Positions 1 to 10,594 of a stretch of DNA of 33,767 bases are shown one piece after another. A program made the translations under genes and the position numbers. Origin of the DNA: Heterostelium multicystogenum (lineage: Eukaryota > Evosea > Eumycetozoa > Acytosteliales > Acytosteliaceae); the NCBI GenBank assembly GCA_003667245.1, contig RCNN01000373.1, forward strand, positions 1-33,767. Reading direction: 5' to 3'. Under the pieces are notes generated by a model. The model ran no database searches. It saw nothing but the letters and a program-made list of their open reading frames with translations, and was not told where the DNA came from. Numbering within the stretch: position 1 is the first letter of the stretch; every line of letters begins with the position of its first letter.

Positions 1-2485
1 TTAAAGCAAAGGAGGGTGTTTTGGTAGTAGTGTTCTGTTTCCAATGAGACGATGAAGCGATGGAGAGCTAAGGTGGTAATCTAGAAATAATTGAAATGCC
101 TCCAATTGAATGCAACCAACTTAGTTGAATTTGAATCTAATTCAATTGATGTTGATCTTATTTGGGTTACTTTGGTTGTCGTTTTTTAATTTCTAAAAAT
201 ATCAATTCATAGGAAAAAACACCGAACCAAAAAAAAATTCAGTAATAATATTTGTTAGTAAAGAAGTTATTTATTGCATAATTATGTTTTGATTATTATT
301 ATTACTATATAAATATTATTATTATGATTATAAGTGATATTTATAAATGTATAATTAATTTTTGCTAATGTTTGATTCATTCATTGATAATAACTGTGTA
401 TATCTTGTATTGACATATTATAACTGTGATATTAAAAATATGAAAGTTGAGAATAGTAGTTAACGATATTTCAAAAATTGTTTAACTTATAGTCATTATC
501 CAATGCATGTTGGTATTATGATTTTCGCTCCTTATTATCGTGAGAATGATATGATAGCGGTGGTGGTAGTAATATCATCTTAAATTAAAAAAAATATTAA
601 AGCAATGCAATGAAATAGATCTACTACATATTCTTACATTCATTATTGCAATGTATAACAAAAGATCGCCTCTACAATATTATTAATGTTATTATTATTA
701 TTATTATTAATACAAACAATTTGAGATAATAGCTAAAGTAAATTTGGCTATCGAAACTGTAATATGGATGGATAGGTGTCTGCTGACCGACGATTTAAAC
801 TGATTAACTTTATATAATTTAAGGTATAATTTAATATGAATTCGTTTTTATAACTGCTTTATTAATATTGTTTATAAATTTGTTTAATTATTATTATTAT
901 TTGTTTTTTATTTTGTTATTGTTTGGTTTGGAAACAGAAGATGTATAAAATGTTCTGAACTCATCAATGATTTGTGTGTGTAGAGGTATTTAACTTTTAA
1001 TAATATAAAAACAACAGCTATTTATTGGTGATGCTATGTTGGTGCTTTTATTGATGATTAATATGTATTAAGATTAATTTAATGGTTTTAGTAAAATAAT
1101 TAGATATTATCTGAAATAAAATCATATAAAATAATAAAACATTAAAGGTTATCTGTTTTTAATATTGCAAAAAAAAATACTTCTAGAGATCTAATAATCA
1201 ATCCAACTGTATTTATTTTTATTATTAGCTAATCAACTTTAGAAATATTGATTGGAAAAGTTGGTTAGAAAATAAGAAGTAAATGGGGTTGTTTTAATTG
1301 TTGGTATACTGCTGATATACACATAACAAATCAGCAGTGAAACACGAAACAAACAATAGGACACACATACACACATATATATATTTAATGATTATTTGAC
1401 TTTATGAATATGCTGGTTTTTCCTGTGTTGATTTTGGGAGTGCATGTGGATATGTTGGGTATGTAAGTGAAAAAATGGGAAATCTGATTTAGTGTGGAAA
1501 ATGCTCATCACATTTAAACCAATCAACACTGGTCATTTGATAATCAGACGTAATCTCGCGATTGATGACCATAAATGTTGTTTTGAACTAACAAACATAC
1601 CTTAAATATAAGAGTTAAATAATTTATTAAACTCTATGAAATGAAACTAACAAGTACACTCCTAATATATCTTTGTTTCCTGACAATTTTAATGCTACAG
1701 TGTAAATCAATGAATGCAACTATGATAACATAACGACTCGATGTGTACTTGGTGTTTGGGTTTACTGAGAACAAAATAAAAATTATTATTCAGTGGCTTT
1801 AAAACACTGGTTGTTTTAGGGGGGGCAAGTTGGTGTTTTGGTGAGGTGAATGGGGAACATGCAAACAAAATCTATTTCAGTTTTTTTTTTATTTTTATTT
1901 AGTTTTTATTTTTATTTTTTTTTATCTTTGTTTTTTTTTTTTAACTTGGATCAAAAAAGAACACTCCTTAGATTTATCAACCTATTTAAATTTTGGTTAC
2001 AGACCCAAAATGAAAAAGAAAGTCTTCATCCTTGACCATCACTTTCATTTCTCACCACTGTAAATATTAAATTGAAATTACATTCTTTTCAAAAATATTA
2101 TCATATAATCATGAAAATATGATATAATTTCCATATATATAATAATATTAAGTATTATTGAATGTTTTAACTTACTAATAAACCTAATATTATAAAATAC
2201 TTTTGAAAATGATTCTTTCTAATTTCTTTTTTTGTTGTATTTATATGAATGGATTTTACCAAAGTACCACTTGTATTCTATTTTGAGTTTATTGAATGAA
2301 ATGCAATGTTTGGATATGATTGATTTCATTTTGCTTGTTTTTTTCTTTGACTACCTAAAAGTACATTTATTGGTTTGTTGATTACACGTTGCTGCTATAG
2401 ATGTTGTTACAGTTGGATTTTGTTTATTTTATACTATTACTATATAATATAAATCCAACTTGTTTTCTTGTTTGGATCTTGCTTT
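1..2485. other. AT-rich stretch without a recognisable gene
   Basis: This 2.5 kb is dominated by A/T runs, TTA/ATT microsatellite stretches (for example around 680-705) and long T tracts (1880-1942). The only open frame above 60 codons, at 1850-2035, is poly-Phe/Leu generated by the T tract and is not credible. The first 180 bases are somewhat less AT-rich and could be the tail of a neighbouring feature outside the window, but all frames are interrupted. I see no tRNA-like A/B boxes. Confidence 0.6.
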
Positions 2486-2694
2486 TTATTTTAGTAACTT
2501 GATGAAATCAGCTAGGTCCTTTGGAGAGTAGCGCCAACCTTGGTGAGTCTGTCTTAGTGACTGGAGCTGAGTGTGCCTTCTTTTGCATCTTTCACATTTA
2601 ACTTTTTGTGCTTCCTTTTGATATCCTCCTACTCTTTTCTTTGAAGGAAAGAGTTTCTTTTGTCAAACTTTGCCAAATTTAAAATAATAGCCAT
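2486..2694 (-). CDS. Possible 69-aa CxxC protein, one-base frame break
   Basis: Not recognised. On the minus strand an ATG at 2694 opens a frame (MAIILNLAKFDKRNSFLQRK) that runs into TAG. One base later the adjacent frame continues as RVGGYQKEAQK, then KCERCKRRH and a C-terminus ending DLADFIKLLK before TAA at 2486-2488. The two frames meet at an A-run near 2645, so a single missing A would join them into about 69 codons. The product would be small and very basic with a CxxC pair, suggesting nucleic-acid or zinc binding. The stretch is clearly less AT-rich than its surroundings, which supports coding. Alternatively the 3' part is one exon with an acceptor in the pyrimidine-rich CTTTCCTTCAAAG just upstream. 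Function is not inferable. Confidence 0.35.
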
Positions 2695-3618
2695 TTTCTT
2701 AATGTTAACAGAATGGAATGAATAGTGTTGATGGTGGTTATTGATAATTTAATTTATCTTAAATTTTTAAGTAATAAAAATGACAGCAACCAAAAATCAT
2801 AAACACTATAAACACTCCTTAAACAAATTTTATCAAACATAGTTGAGAATGTACATTGAGTTTGTTTTGTATTTAAGTCAAAATTGAAGTATAATCAAAT
2901 AACCAATACCTTTATACAAGTTTAAATACCAATTGTTCCACAACATAAGCTTAACAATCTACTATTCGACCCTACTTGAAATATATGTATCAATAAGTAA
3001 AATAATAACTAATATTGGATATTCATGTCGAGGATTCTCGAAATCTTGAGTATCCAATACTTTTATGTTTTAAATATGGGATTCCATCAAAACTTGGATA
3101 TGTTGGACTTTAATTACTTTGGAAACTCCGAAAGTCATGAAGTCTTGTCGTGTTTAAGCTCATTTTCACTCAATTTGCGTCTTTTTAATCGATGTTCTAT
3201 AAAATTCTAAATAGAACCTATTTTTTAATATATCTACAAATGTTTTATTTTTCTATTATTGGTATTGGTAGTGGTATCGTTGTAAGATCATATTCAAAAG
3301 ATTCAAGAAAATTGATATTGGACATGGTATTTTCAATTCATTTATATATATACAATTATTATTTTGGATGTTAACATGAACACACCAATCAAAATTTTCA
3401 GTAATTTTGCTTTGTATAAAATTATTAAAATTGATAAATGGGGTTGAAGTTTGAAATTAATAATAATACAAATTTTCATGATTTATTAAAAAGATACAAA
3501 AATAAGAATTTAATGATATAATAAAAATTCATTTTATCTTCAATTGTATTTTTATAGATCCCTCATAAACTAGTTAATAATTATATATTAAGTATATCAT
3601 TAAATAAAAATATGTTGT
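2695..3618. other. AT-rich region with weak coding hints
   Basis: Mostly A/T-rich. Two short plus-strand frames, 3025-3210 and 3192-3374, contain non-random-looking stretches (GNSESHEVLSCLSS; GIGSGIVVRSYSKDSRKL). The second ends at a possible GTATTT donor near 3326, and a TTTTATAG acceptor lies near 3558. These could be 5' exons of the gene beginning at 3619, but I could not build a continuous spliced frame, so they are not annotated as genes. Confidence 0.3.
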
Positions 3619-4064
3619 GTGCATGATGAATATAATGTTGATAACTGTAAATCTTTTAATTTGAGTTACTTTCAAGTTCTAGTAAAACTCTTTGACGAAT
3701 ATGAATTAAATATAGGAAAAGACTGCACAAATCACTGTAAAAAAAAAAATGATAAAGATAGTGAAAACAACAATGGAACAATTTTTCAGAGATATGTGTT
3801 CATTACTTTCGAGATGCCAAATTTAAAAATGGCAGTAGATTACCTTCATATATATTTTACCTCATGGATGTAGAACGTGGTTGCTATGATGATCCTGAAG
3901 AAGTCGAGAAAGTTAGTAATGTGAAAATAATGGATGGTAAAATAATTCACACCCACCCATTTGACTCTGATGACTCAGAAGAGTCAGAGTCAGGGTCAGA
4001 ATCAGTGTCAGAGTCAGAGTCAGAATCAGTGTCAGAGTCAGAGTCAGAATCAGTGTCAGAGTAA
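3619..4064 (+). CDS. Uncharacterised protein with C-terminal Ser-Glu repeats
   Basis: Not recognised. The first frame (3619-3873) contains FNLSYFQVLVKLFDEYELNI, an Asn/Lys-rich stretch and FITFEMPNLKMAVDYLHIYF. It ends in TAG just as a second frame (3864-4064) takes over with MDVERGCYDDPEEVEKV, KIMDGKIIHTHPFDSDDSEE and then a perfect SES/SVSE array. The frames overlap by ten bases and read on naturally, so a one-base indel probably splits one gene of about 145 codons. No signal peptide or membrane segment is visible. The stop at 4062-4064 arises from TCA to TAA inside the repeat, and the frame after it still reads ESMSESESKSPKKIKI, so the original protein was probably longer. Upstream exons are possible. 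Confidence 0.4.
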
Positions 4065-4101
4065 GGGTCAGTGTAAGAGTCAATGTCAGAATCAGAGTCA
4101 A
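3970..4101 (+). repeat. Hexamer (TCAGAG/TCAGTG) Ser-Glu microsatellite
   Basis: About 130 bp of hexanucleotide repeat built from TCAGAG, TCAGAA and TCAGTG units, arranged as an 18-bp higher-order period that repeats almost exactly three times (about 4008-4061). In the coding frame it gives SES/SVSE units. Two units carry TCA to TAA (4062-4064 and 4074-4076). The reverse strand is open as poly-(Leu-Thr), which is a shadow. Confidence 0.85.
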
Positions 4102-4289
4102 AGTCACCAAAGAAAATAAAAATAAATACATGTATTAAAAATAAAACAGTGTTGTTTTTTCATTTATGGAATTTATAGTTGTAGATTAATTTCTTCAGTG
4201 TGTTCCACAATTGTATCACCAGCTATGTATTTACCTTCATCTAAGCAGTTTTATATTTTTGCGGATCTGTTTCGTTGACTAACCATTTT

Positions 4290-4945
4290 AAAATCCATCT
4301 GGATTTTGGAGTGATTGTGCCGAGTGTCAAAATCCGATATTCTACTATCATCCATCACCAGGATACGATCGGAATCCTAAGGATATTAAGACTATGTGCA
4401 ATTGTGAGTATCGAACAATCTTAGAATTTTGATCCTATCTTTAGCTGAATCAGTAGATCAGTCTTTGCATCCACACTTGATTCCTTTCACCAATCCCTAC
4501 AAGATCACCTTGTGGAAACATTTCCAAATCCTTCCAAGAGAACAGCACTCAATGACACAATAGTAGCGATCTTCACCCATTTCTTTTCCAAATAAAATTT
4601 TGTCATGCAGAGTAGCATTAATGATCCATACTTGTTGAGAGATGCTATGGTTCCACAGGTTGCATTTCCTTGTACTCGAGAGAGTTCACCCAGCTTATCT
4701 TGAAATAGCTTTGTCTTTCCACTTCCAACCGGTCCAACTATCATGATGAGAGACTCTCCACTACACTTTACATCGATACCATTCAATCCAAATGAATCCC
4801 TCTTGTTCTGTATTCCTAATAAAATCGGAATGATCTATATAGATTTCATTGGGGAAGCTTTGACCATCTGGCTCCTCCAAAGGATCAATTTCTGTCGTAG
4901 TAAAAAGTCTGTCTCTCTTTGTTGCAACTTTTAACTGCCGTGAGC
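4290..4945 (-). pseudogene. Relic of an ABCC-family ABC transporter, NBD1
   Basis: Reading the minus strand from about 4945 gives a sequence typical of the linker before nucleotide-binding domain 1 of ABCC (MRP) transporters (VATKRDRLF..TTEIDPLEEPD). After a frame change comes CSGESLIMIVGPVGSGKT, a Walker A motif, followed by LGELSRVQGNATCGTIASLN, the usual ABCC continuation. Downstream, fragments resembling the signature region start (DLVGIGER) and the post-Walker-B segment (SDRILVMDDSRISDF) appear in other frames. The LSGGQ signature and Walker B are missing. Several stops and frame shifts, no membrane domains and no NBD2 make this a decayed fragment. ABCC genes are numerous in dictyostelids, so it is probably a duplicated copy. 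Confidence 0.75.
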
Positions 4946-5254
4946 AATGAATCGATCAGGAAAATTAACAACGGAACGACGCAAACTAAGTTATTTCTTT
5001 CCCATAAAATTGTTTATTGGTTGCATCTAAAACATGATTCCCCTTACTTTTGTGAAACTTTTGAGTATCAGAAAATATGGTTTTTTAGTTTTCAAAACAA
5101 AATCTGAATCATCAAACTAAATTTCACTAAGTCGCACCTTGGCACAATATTTTCAACGGACTTTCACACCTTTGGCTTCAAAGTGTTAGCAAGATATCGG
5201 AATCAATTATATATTTATTATTTCATTATTTATTAAGGTGGCCTTCAATTACAT
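4946..5254. other. Short intergenic/relic stretch
   Basis: No supported gene. Minus-strand frames here may be a further decayed 5' part of the ABCC relic, but no ABCC motif is recognisable. The right end is the 3' flank of the MRPL46 gene. Confidence 0.4.
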
Positions 5255-6348
5255 TTAAATATAATTGTAGAAGCAATCTTCGAAAATAAGTTTATGGCAT
5301 TGTTCCATATAATCTTCGCTGAAATACTCTTTCATTTCGCTCTTTGTAACCCACAAATGATCCTTTACAATCTTTTCGTTAAATTTAAGTTCGCCATTGA
5401 AATAGTGTGATCTGTAGAAGAAATTCTATAATTGATTGAAATGATTATTGATTAATGATTCATCCCATTCTTTATCATTATTTGATGTATCTTACTTTGA
5501 TTCCTTCTGCTTTTAATTGATCTTGATCTTCAATGTCTAAATATTCTTTATAGACACCACATGGTGCTTGTGATGGAATCCAATATGTCCAATCAGATCC
5601 AGTTGCATCACGAAGAGCACGTTCAGCTGCATTTTCATGGACTCTCCTTTGATCCATGAAGTTGATGGGAATTGCCATTGACCATCACGACGTTTAATAA
5701 TGAGATAAAGTGATTTGTCAAGTGCACGATTCAGTGATTTACGATCATTCTTTAAGTCTGCTTCAGTTTCTCTTGGCTCTGGTTGGAAACTATCAAAGTC
5801 TTCTTCGAGAGCATCTTCATCGTCGTCTTCTTCTCCTGGCTTATTTCTTGAACTCTGGAAGATCTTCAATCATTGCTGCCATTCTCATTGGTGGACGAGA
5901 AACGATTTCATTAAGACGGTCCTTAGCATCGAGCCAACGTTGTTCATATTCAGTTGGAAGTGGTGCAAGTGATGGGAAACGTTCGATAATGACTGAAGAG
6001 AGCATCTTGAACTCTCCTTTTGTAACGTGAGTCTGGACGTGGGGGAAGTGCAGACTCACGCATTTTGATTGCCTTTTGGGCTTGCTTTAAATATTTTGTC
6101 ATTCCATGTTGTTCATCTGCAAGATCAATGATTCTAGTGATGTTGAACTTCTCTGTAATCTTTTCAGTGTCTGTACGTGTATCTTCCTCTTGCACTTTTG
6201 CATAGTTTCTAAAACCAATATTATCGAGTGATCCTCTACTTTGAACTAATCTGCTGCTTACAAAAAGTGAGTTTGATCTATGGATCAATCTACATTTGTT
6301 GACTAGTAGTGATGATGATAATGTTAATAACGATGATTTGCAGCTCAA
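5255..6348 (-). CDS. mrpl46: Mitochondrial large ribosomal subunit protein mL46
   Basis: The product belongs to the MRPL46 family (Nudix-fold protein of the mitochondrial 54S/39S subunit). The start at 6348 gives a Ser/Arg-rich mitochondrial presequence of about 45 residues. Family landmarks follow in order: RFPSLAPLPTEYEQRW, ETEADLKNDRKSLNRALDKS, YLIIKRRDGQWQFPSTSW, AAERALRDATGSDWTYWIPS, QAPCGVYKEY, and the C-terminal HLWVTKSEMKEYFSEDYM. Intron 1 is 6017-6059 (GTGAGT donor, 43 nt) and intron 2 is 5426-5495 (GTAAGA). After splicing two one-base frame breaks remain, near 5844-5850 (AAATAAG) and near 5632-5640 (CATGAAAAT). The reading is unmistakable across both, so they are probably sequence errors, though a recent pseudogene is possible. 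It is transcribed divergently from the Tweety gene. Confidence 0.88.
6026..6060. repeat. 10-bp perfect inverted repeat inside mrpl46 intron 1
   Basis: CGTGAGTCTG (6026-6035) is the exact reverse complement of CAGACTCACG (6051-6060), separated by 15 bases. On the gene's strand the right arm contains the GTGAGT splice donor, so the 5' splice site of this 43-nt intron can be locked in a hairpin with a sequence just upstream of the acceptor. Confidence 0.85.
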
Positions 6349-7167
6349 GATCTGTGCTCTTCATTCCCATCAAATATCTAAAGTTTTCGCATTGCTTTGA
6401 TTGGTCATGAATACTGTGTTGTGAATCACATTGACTTACTTAGTGAATTCATTGCTATTTATATATTATGACAATCAAGCACAATAATAATAGCTAGATA
6501 TATTTTAATATAACAATATGATGATTTAATATGTCATAGCACCAATGTGTATTCGTTTTTTAGTTTTTTTTTTTTCTCAACAACAATAAAAACTATCACT
6601 TTTTTTAATCGAATTCAACGTTACTTTCATTTTTTTTGTAGTGTGATCACCACACATATATTACATTAATCACTTCTAATTCAACAATAAGTAGTGATTG
6701 GTGTTGTGTGTTTGTTTTGTGAAAGTACTACGACTACTACTAGTATATTATTGTAATCGCTGTGTTTTGATGGTGAAATAAGAAATAAATAATAGTAGAC
6801 AGGACTATGGTGGTGTGGGTTAACTAACTAAATGTTTAATGTTCATCATATGATAGTGATGATGATTTTTTGGCAATACTATTGTAGATGATAGTTATTT
6901 AACCAAGAACAATTGTTTGTTTAAACTGTTGTCTTGTACATTAAATTTCTCTTGGTGCTTCATATACGATTCAAATGAATTAATTACACCAATAGAATTA
7001 AATTACTTTCACATATAAATCAATGGTATTTCCATTTCATATAAGAACAACAACAAATATATCTTTTATCTCAAAATAAGAAACTTATTCTGATCACTTA
7101 ATAAATAGATTTCATTATATAAATAAATAAAGATCTATTTCCAGCATTAGTTGCGTGGAAATACAAA
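6349..7167. promoter_or_regulatory. Divergent promoter region, mrpl46 / Tweety-like gene
   Basis: About 820 bp of AT-rich DNA between two divergently oriented start codons. It holds T-runs at 6560-6640 and TG-rich patches around 6690-6780, but no open frame that looks coding. Presumed to contain both promoters; no specific factor site is identifiable. Confidence 0.45.
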
Positions 7168-8842
7168 ATGGTTAAATTCCTAATTATAGCAATCATATTA
7201 TTCTTTGTATATAGTATTGGAAATGGATATGTTATTGAAGATGATAGAAAATCAAACATCCAAACATTTGATAATACCAATAACTTGACACTGTTTTCAT
7301 CCAAAACCTACATTACACCAAATTCGGAATCTCTGAGTGACAAAATCCAAGAGTTTCTAAACAGAGTTCCAAGATATGATTTACATTTTAAAAAAATTGA
7401 TAATGATTTCGACCCAACCAACTCCAGCTATATAGAAGTAAATATATAATCAATTTCTTCTTGAAATACATCTAACATTGTTTCAAAAAGTCAATCATTC
7501 TGACAGGATCACCCTTTGCTATAATAACATGTTTAATTATACTGTCACTTTTATTTGGTAGCATTGGATACTTAATACACAGATTCTTTATAAGACCGAG
7601 AAGAAGATTCTCTCTAAACCTTGAAACTTTCCAAATGAGAGAAATACCAAGCTGGAAAGGATATATATGGACATCATTAACTATATTCTTTTTATTTACT
7701 CTATTGTATGATTACATTGTTGGTTTATGATATTACAAAACAAAATACTAATATTTAAACAAAAGTGGACTCCTTTTAATTGGATTATTTATAAATCTTG
7801 ATTTAGATAATGCCGTCATAAAAGCAATCGATTCCTTAAATGATAGTATTCAAGAAAGATCAGATATTGAAAGTAGAATAATTGATGAAACTAGAAAATT
7901 ATCTATTTATCACAAACTTCCCTACGATGCACTAGAAGTGATACAAATGACTCAGGAAATTGAGCAATGGACAAATACATCACAAAAGTACATTCATCAC
8001 TATGAAAAGATTCGTTTCAACTATGTGTTTGGTTCAATAATGTCAATGTTTGGAATATGTACAATTGGTTTGATTGCAGTAATGTTCCGTCATCGAGTTT
8101 CCATTTTACTTTTTATTGTACTAGGACTTGCAGTTTCAACAGCAATATGGATCGTTCCTGCTAGCCATGTGCCTCTAGGTGTCGTAGTTAGTGATGTATG
8201 TCCACAAATCCAAACTCTAATTCAAAATAGCGTTCCCGATAACATGGACCCCTATGTTGACTTTTTCTTGACCTGCAATGATTCTTCCATTTTCGAATTT
8301 GTAACACAAATACTAAATGGAGCTATAACAGATACGGAAGCACGTTTGAGTATCGCAATCAAGCATAATTATCCCCAAACGGCAATACAGAAATTGGAAT
8401 TTCAACTCAAAGAACTCAATGATCTATCAATAGATGCAAAGGATATTTTGAATTGTAATATAACATCAGTTACCTACCTATCAGTTCAAAATATTGTTTG
8501 CGTCGAAATATTGTAAGTACACTTTGTAGCAACAAACCTTTATTTACAAATACTAATTGTAATGGTGATACCAAATGATACTTTAGAAATTCGTCCTCAC
8601 TATTGACACTTATATTTATGATTACCGGTATTATATTTATTTTATCTTTTATTACATCGTGCAAACTCTATGGCTCCATTGAAAACTATAGATCACTCTA
8701 TGATACAGAGAACTTTTCAACCGAAGAGGAAGATGATCTAGGTAAACCTCTAATATTAGACTTTGACGATGACAATGAGCATGAAGATGTAAACTTCTTG
8801 AAATACAGCATTAACAAAGATGGAAAACAAGAGGATATCTAA
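7168..8842 (+). CDS. Tweety-family (TTYH-like) membrane protein
   Basis: A four-exon gene (7168-7437, 7491-7705, 7766-8512, 8587-8842) with consistent phases, giving 495 residues. It starts with a cleavable-looking signal segment (VKFLIIAIILFFVYSIGNG). Five further hydrophobic segments follow in the Tweety pattern. They are a pair (FAIITCLIILSLLFGSIGYL and a second around WTSLTIFFLF..GLLLIGLF), a long charged loop, a second pair ending in VVVSDVC (the family has a conserved Asp-x-Cys after TM4), a second long Cys-containing loop, a last TM (LIFMITGIIFILSFITSC) and an acidic tail. Tweety proteins are plasma-membrane/endomembrane proteins once described as large-conductance anion channels; more recent structures suggest a lipid-related role. 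Family assignment rests on topology and the D-x-C motif, so it is good but not certain. Confidence 0.7.
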
Positions 8843-9122
8843 CGAGATCCTGTTAGATTATATGGTGGTGAGCCATCAACACCAACTACCGAATACTAAT
8901 CATTAAATTATTGCTGACATTTAAAGGCAGACGAAACATAAATAAAAACGATCCGGAACTTCTTTAAAAACTGAAAAATGATTTTTTTCAAATTTTATTT
9001 TTATTTTTTTCGAAGAGTGGTCTGGCGCTCACTGTGGTCAGTCGATTCTCTGTGTGTGCTCTTGCTGGCTTTGTATTGAGAAAACCACACCATATTCCTA
9101 TTATACGTTTCAGGGACAAAAA
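8843..9122. other. Intergenic: possible read-through tail, then L23 promoter
   Basis: Directly after the TAA of the Tweety-like gene the same frame stays open for 18 codons (RDPVRLYGGEPSTPTTEY) to a second TAA at 8897-8899. The rest, with T-runs around 8975-9010 followed by a less AT-rich 100 bp, is the presumed promoter and 5' leader of the ribosomal protein gene. Confidence 0.45.
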
Positions 9123-9753
9123 ATGAGCAAGCGTAGGTTAATGATAGATACTATATCTCTCTCTCTCTCTCTCTCTATCTCTCTTCTCTCTATTCTATAT
9201 ACTTCACAATCATCTTAGAGCTCAGATTAGTAGGAGAGATAGGAAGATACATAGAAACACATATTAATATGTTTGTCGATAATAGCACAAGCAGTAGGTA
9301 GCAACTACAGAGTCGCACTTGGTCTTCCAGTTGGTGCTGTTATGAACAGTGCTGATAACTCTGGTGCCAAAAACTTGTACGTCATCGCCGTCAAGGGTAT
9401 CAAGGGTCGTTTGAACAGATTGCCAGCTGCTGGTGTCGGAGACATGGTTATGGCCACCGTCAAGAAGGGTAAGCCAGAACTCAGAAAGAAGGTTTGCACT
9501 GGTTTGGTCGTCCGTCAAAGAAAGCAATGGAAGCGTAAGGACGGTACCATCCTCTACTTCGAAGATAACGCTGGTGTCACTTGCAATCCAAAGGGTGAAG
9601 TCAAGGGTAACATTCTTGGTCCAGTTGCCAAGGAGTGCTCTGATTTATGGCCAAAGGTCGCCACCAACGCTGGTATGTATCATTTCATCATCTTTTATGT
9701 AATCAAATTCTAACAAAACCACTCACATTAATCAAATAGGTACCATCGTTTAA
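9123..9753 (+). CDS. rpl23: Cytosolic 60S ribosomal protein uL14 (L23)
   Basis: The body ([78 protein letters not shown]) is the highly conserved eukaryotic uL14, which lies at the 60S subunit interface near the sarcin-ricin loop. A 3' intron (9673-9739, GTATGT..AATAG) gives the expected short end GTIV. The 5' end is less certain. A separate ATG at 9123 encodes the universal MSKR start; splicing GTAGGT at 9133 to TAG at 9289 gives MSKR-SNYRV, a few residues shorter than the usual MSKRGRGG-type N-terminus. A missed microexon is possible. GC-rich, strongly biased codons fit a highly expressed gene. Confidence 0.93.
9156..9176. repeat. (CT)n microsatellite in the first intron of rpl23
   Basis: About ten uninterrupted CT dinucleotides followed by imperfect CT-rich sequence to about 9200, inside the proposed first intron. 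It could act as an extended polypyrimidine tract. Confidence 0.85.
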
Positions 9754-10594
9754 ACTCATAAATAAATTATAGTTGTCCCATAAAATCAAACATTGTCACA
9801 ATTAAAACTACTGTATTTGAGTTCACAGACCACCTTGATGATCCCTATTAGAAATGGATATAACAAGTTTCTAAGTGATCCTGGTGCAACAACCAAATTT
9901 GTTTTGTATTCATTTGAGATAAATTATTTAATTTTCGTTTTAGGATTTTATATTTAACTTCCCAAAGATGAAGCAGATGTAACGAAGAACATAACTCTTT
10001 TGTTTACTTAATATAAACATTTTCATACAAGTATACTTGTTCAAAACTTTAGGAAATAAGTTCTCAATGTAGATAAAAACCTTCATTGTTATTTTTATTG
10101 ATAAGTATTTATTGGTTATTTGTAGGCGAATAGATGTAATTTCTCATAGTTTGGAGCTTAACATGACTTGAGAAAAAGCACTGATCAAAAAAACAGAAAG
10201 TCTCGAATCTCCAAAATCTGTGAAGCAAATTTAGGTCACACAAATAAAGTAATATCATCACAACTAATTGGAATTCAAATTGGAACCTTTCTAAAAAAAT
10301 TGAAGCCAAAATAATATTACATTTTTTTTCAATTTTATTTTATTTTTAAATTGTGTTTTGTGATACTTTAACAGTTTTTGCAATAAAAGTAATATCGTTA
10401 GTCAACCACCTGCTCTTTCCTAAAAGATTTTCTATATAAATATAACAAAGTAGTTAATTTGGTTTATTGCACTCAGAATTAAATATACTATATTTATTAT
10501 ATATTGTTTGTTTATTATTTTTAATTTAAATATACTTATTACCTTTTTTCATTGATTTATATATATATAATATAATATAATATATTTCCAAAAG
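9754..10594. other. Intergenic, possible coding remnants
   Basis: No supported gene. On the minus strand about 41 codons around 9795-9920 read TNLVVAPGSLRNLLYPFLIG and onward to a stop, with no start or splice partners found. On the plus strand 10125-10300 reads like protein with several stops (SLELNMT..KALIKKTESLESP). Both could be relics. The last 250 bp is A/T-rich promoter of the EF-hand gene, with a TATAT tract at 10558-10585. Confidence 0.4.

Noticed and set aside
1850..2035. 61-codon ORF
   Set aside because: Produced by long T tracts.
5537..5869. Programmed ribosomal frameshifting or insertional RNA editing in nuclear mRNAs
   Set aside because: The breaks go in both directions, have no common motif and lie mostly in A/T runs; sequence error fits better. 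Kept only as a point to check.
8513..8586. Coding-like frame (STLCSNKPLFTNTNCNGDTK) inside the last Tweety-like intron
   Set aside because: The segment has perfect GTAAGT and TTTAG borders, is 74 nt, and its removal keeps phase; retaining it shifts frame and adds a TGA.
9770..9900. Dictyostelid small ncRNA gene behind a CCCATAA-type (DUSE-like) element at about 9777
   Set aside because: A TCCCATAAAAT match exists, but no class I RNA ends, snoRNA boxes or snRNA core follow at the expected distance.
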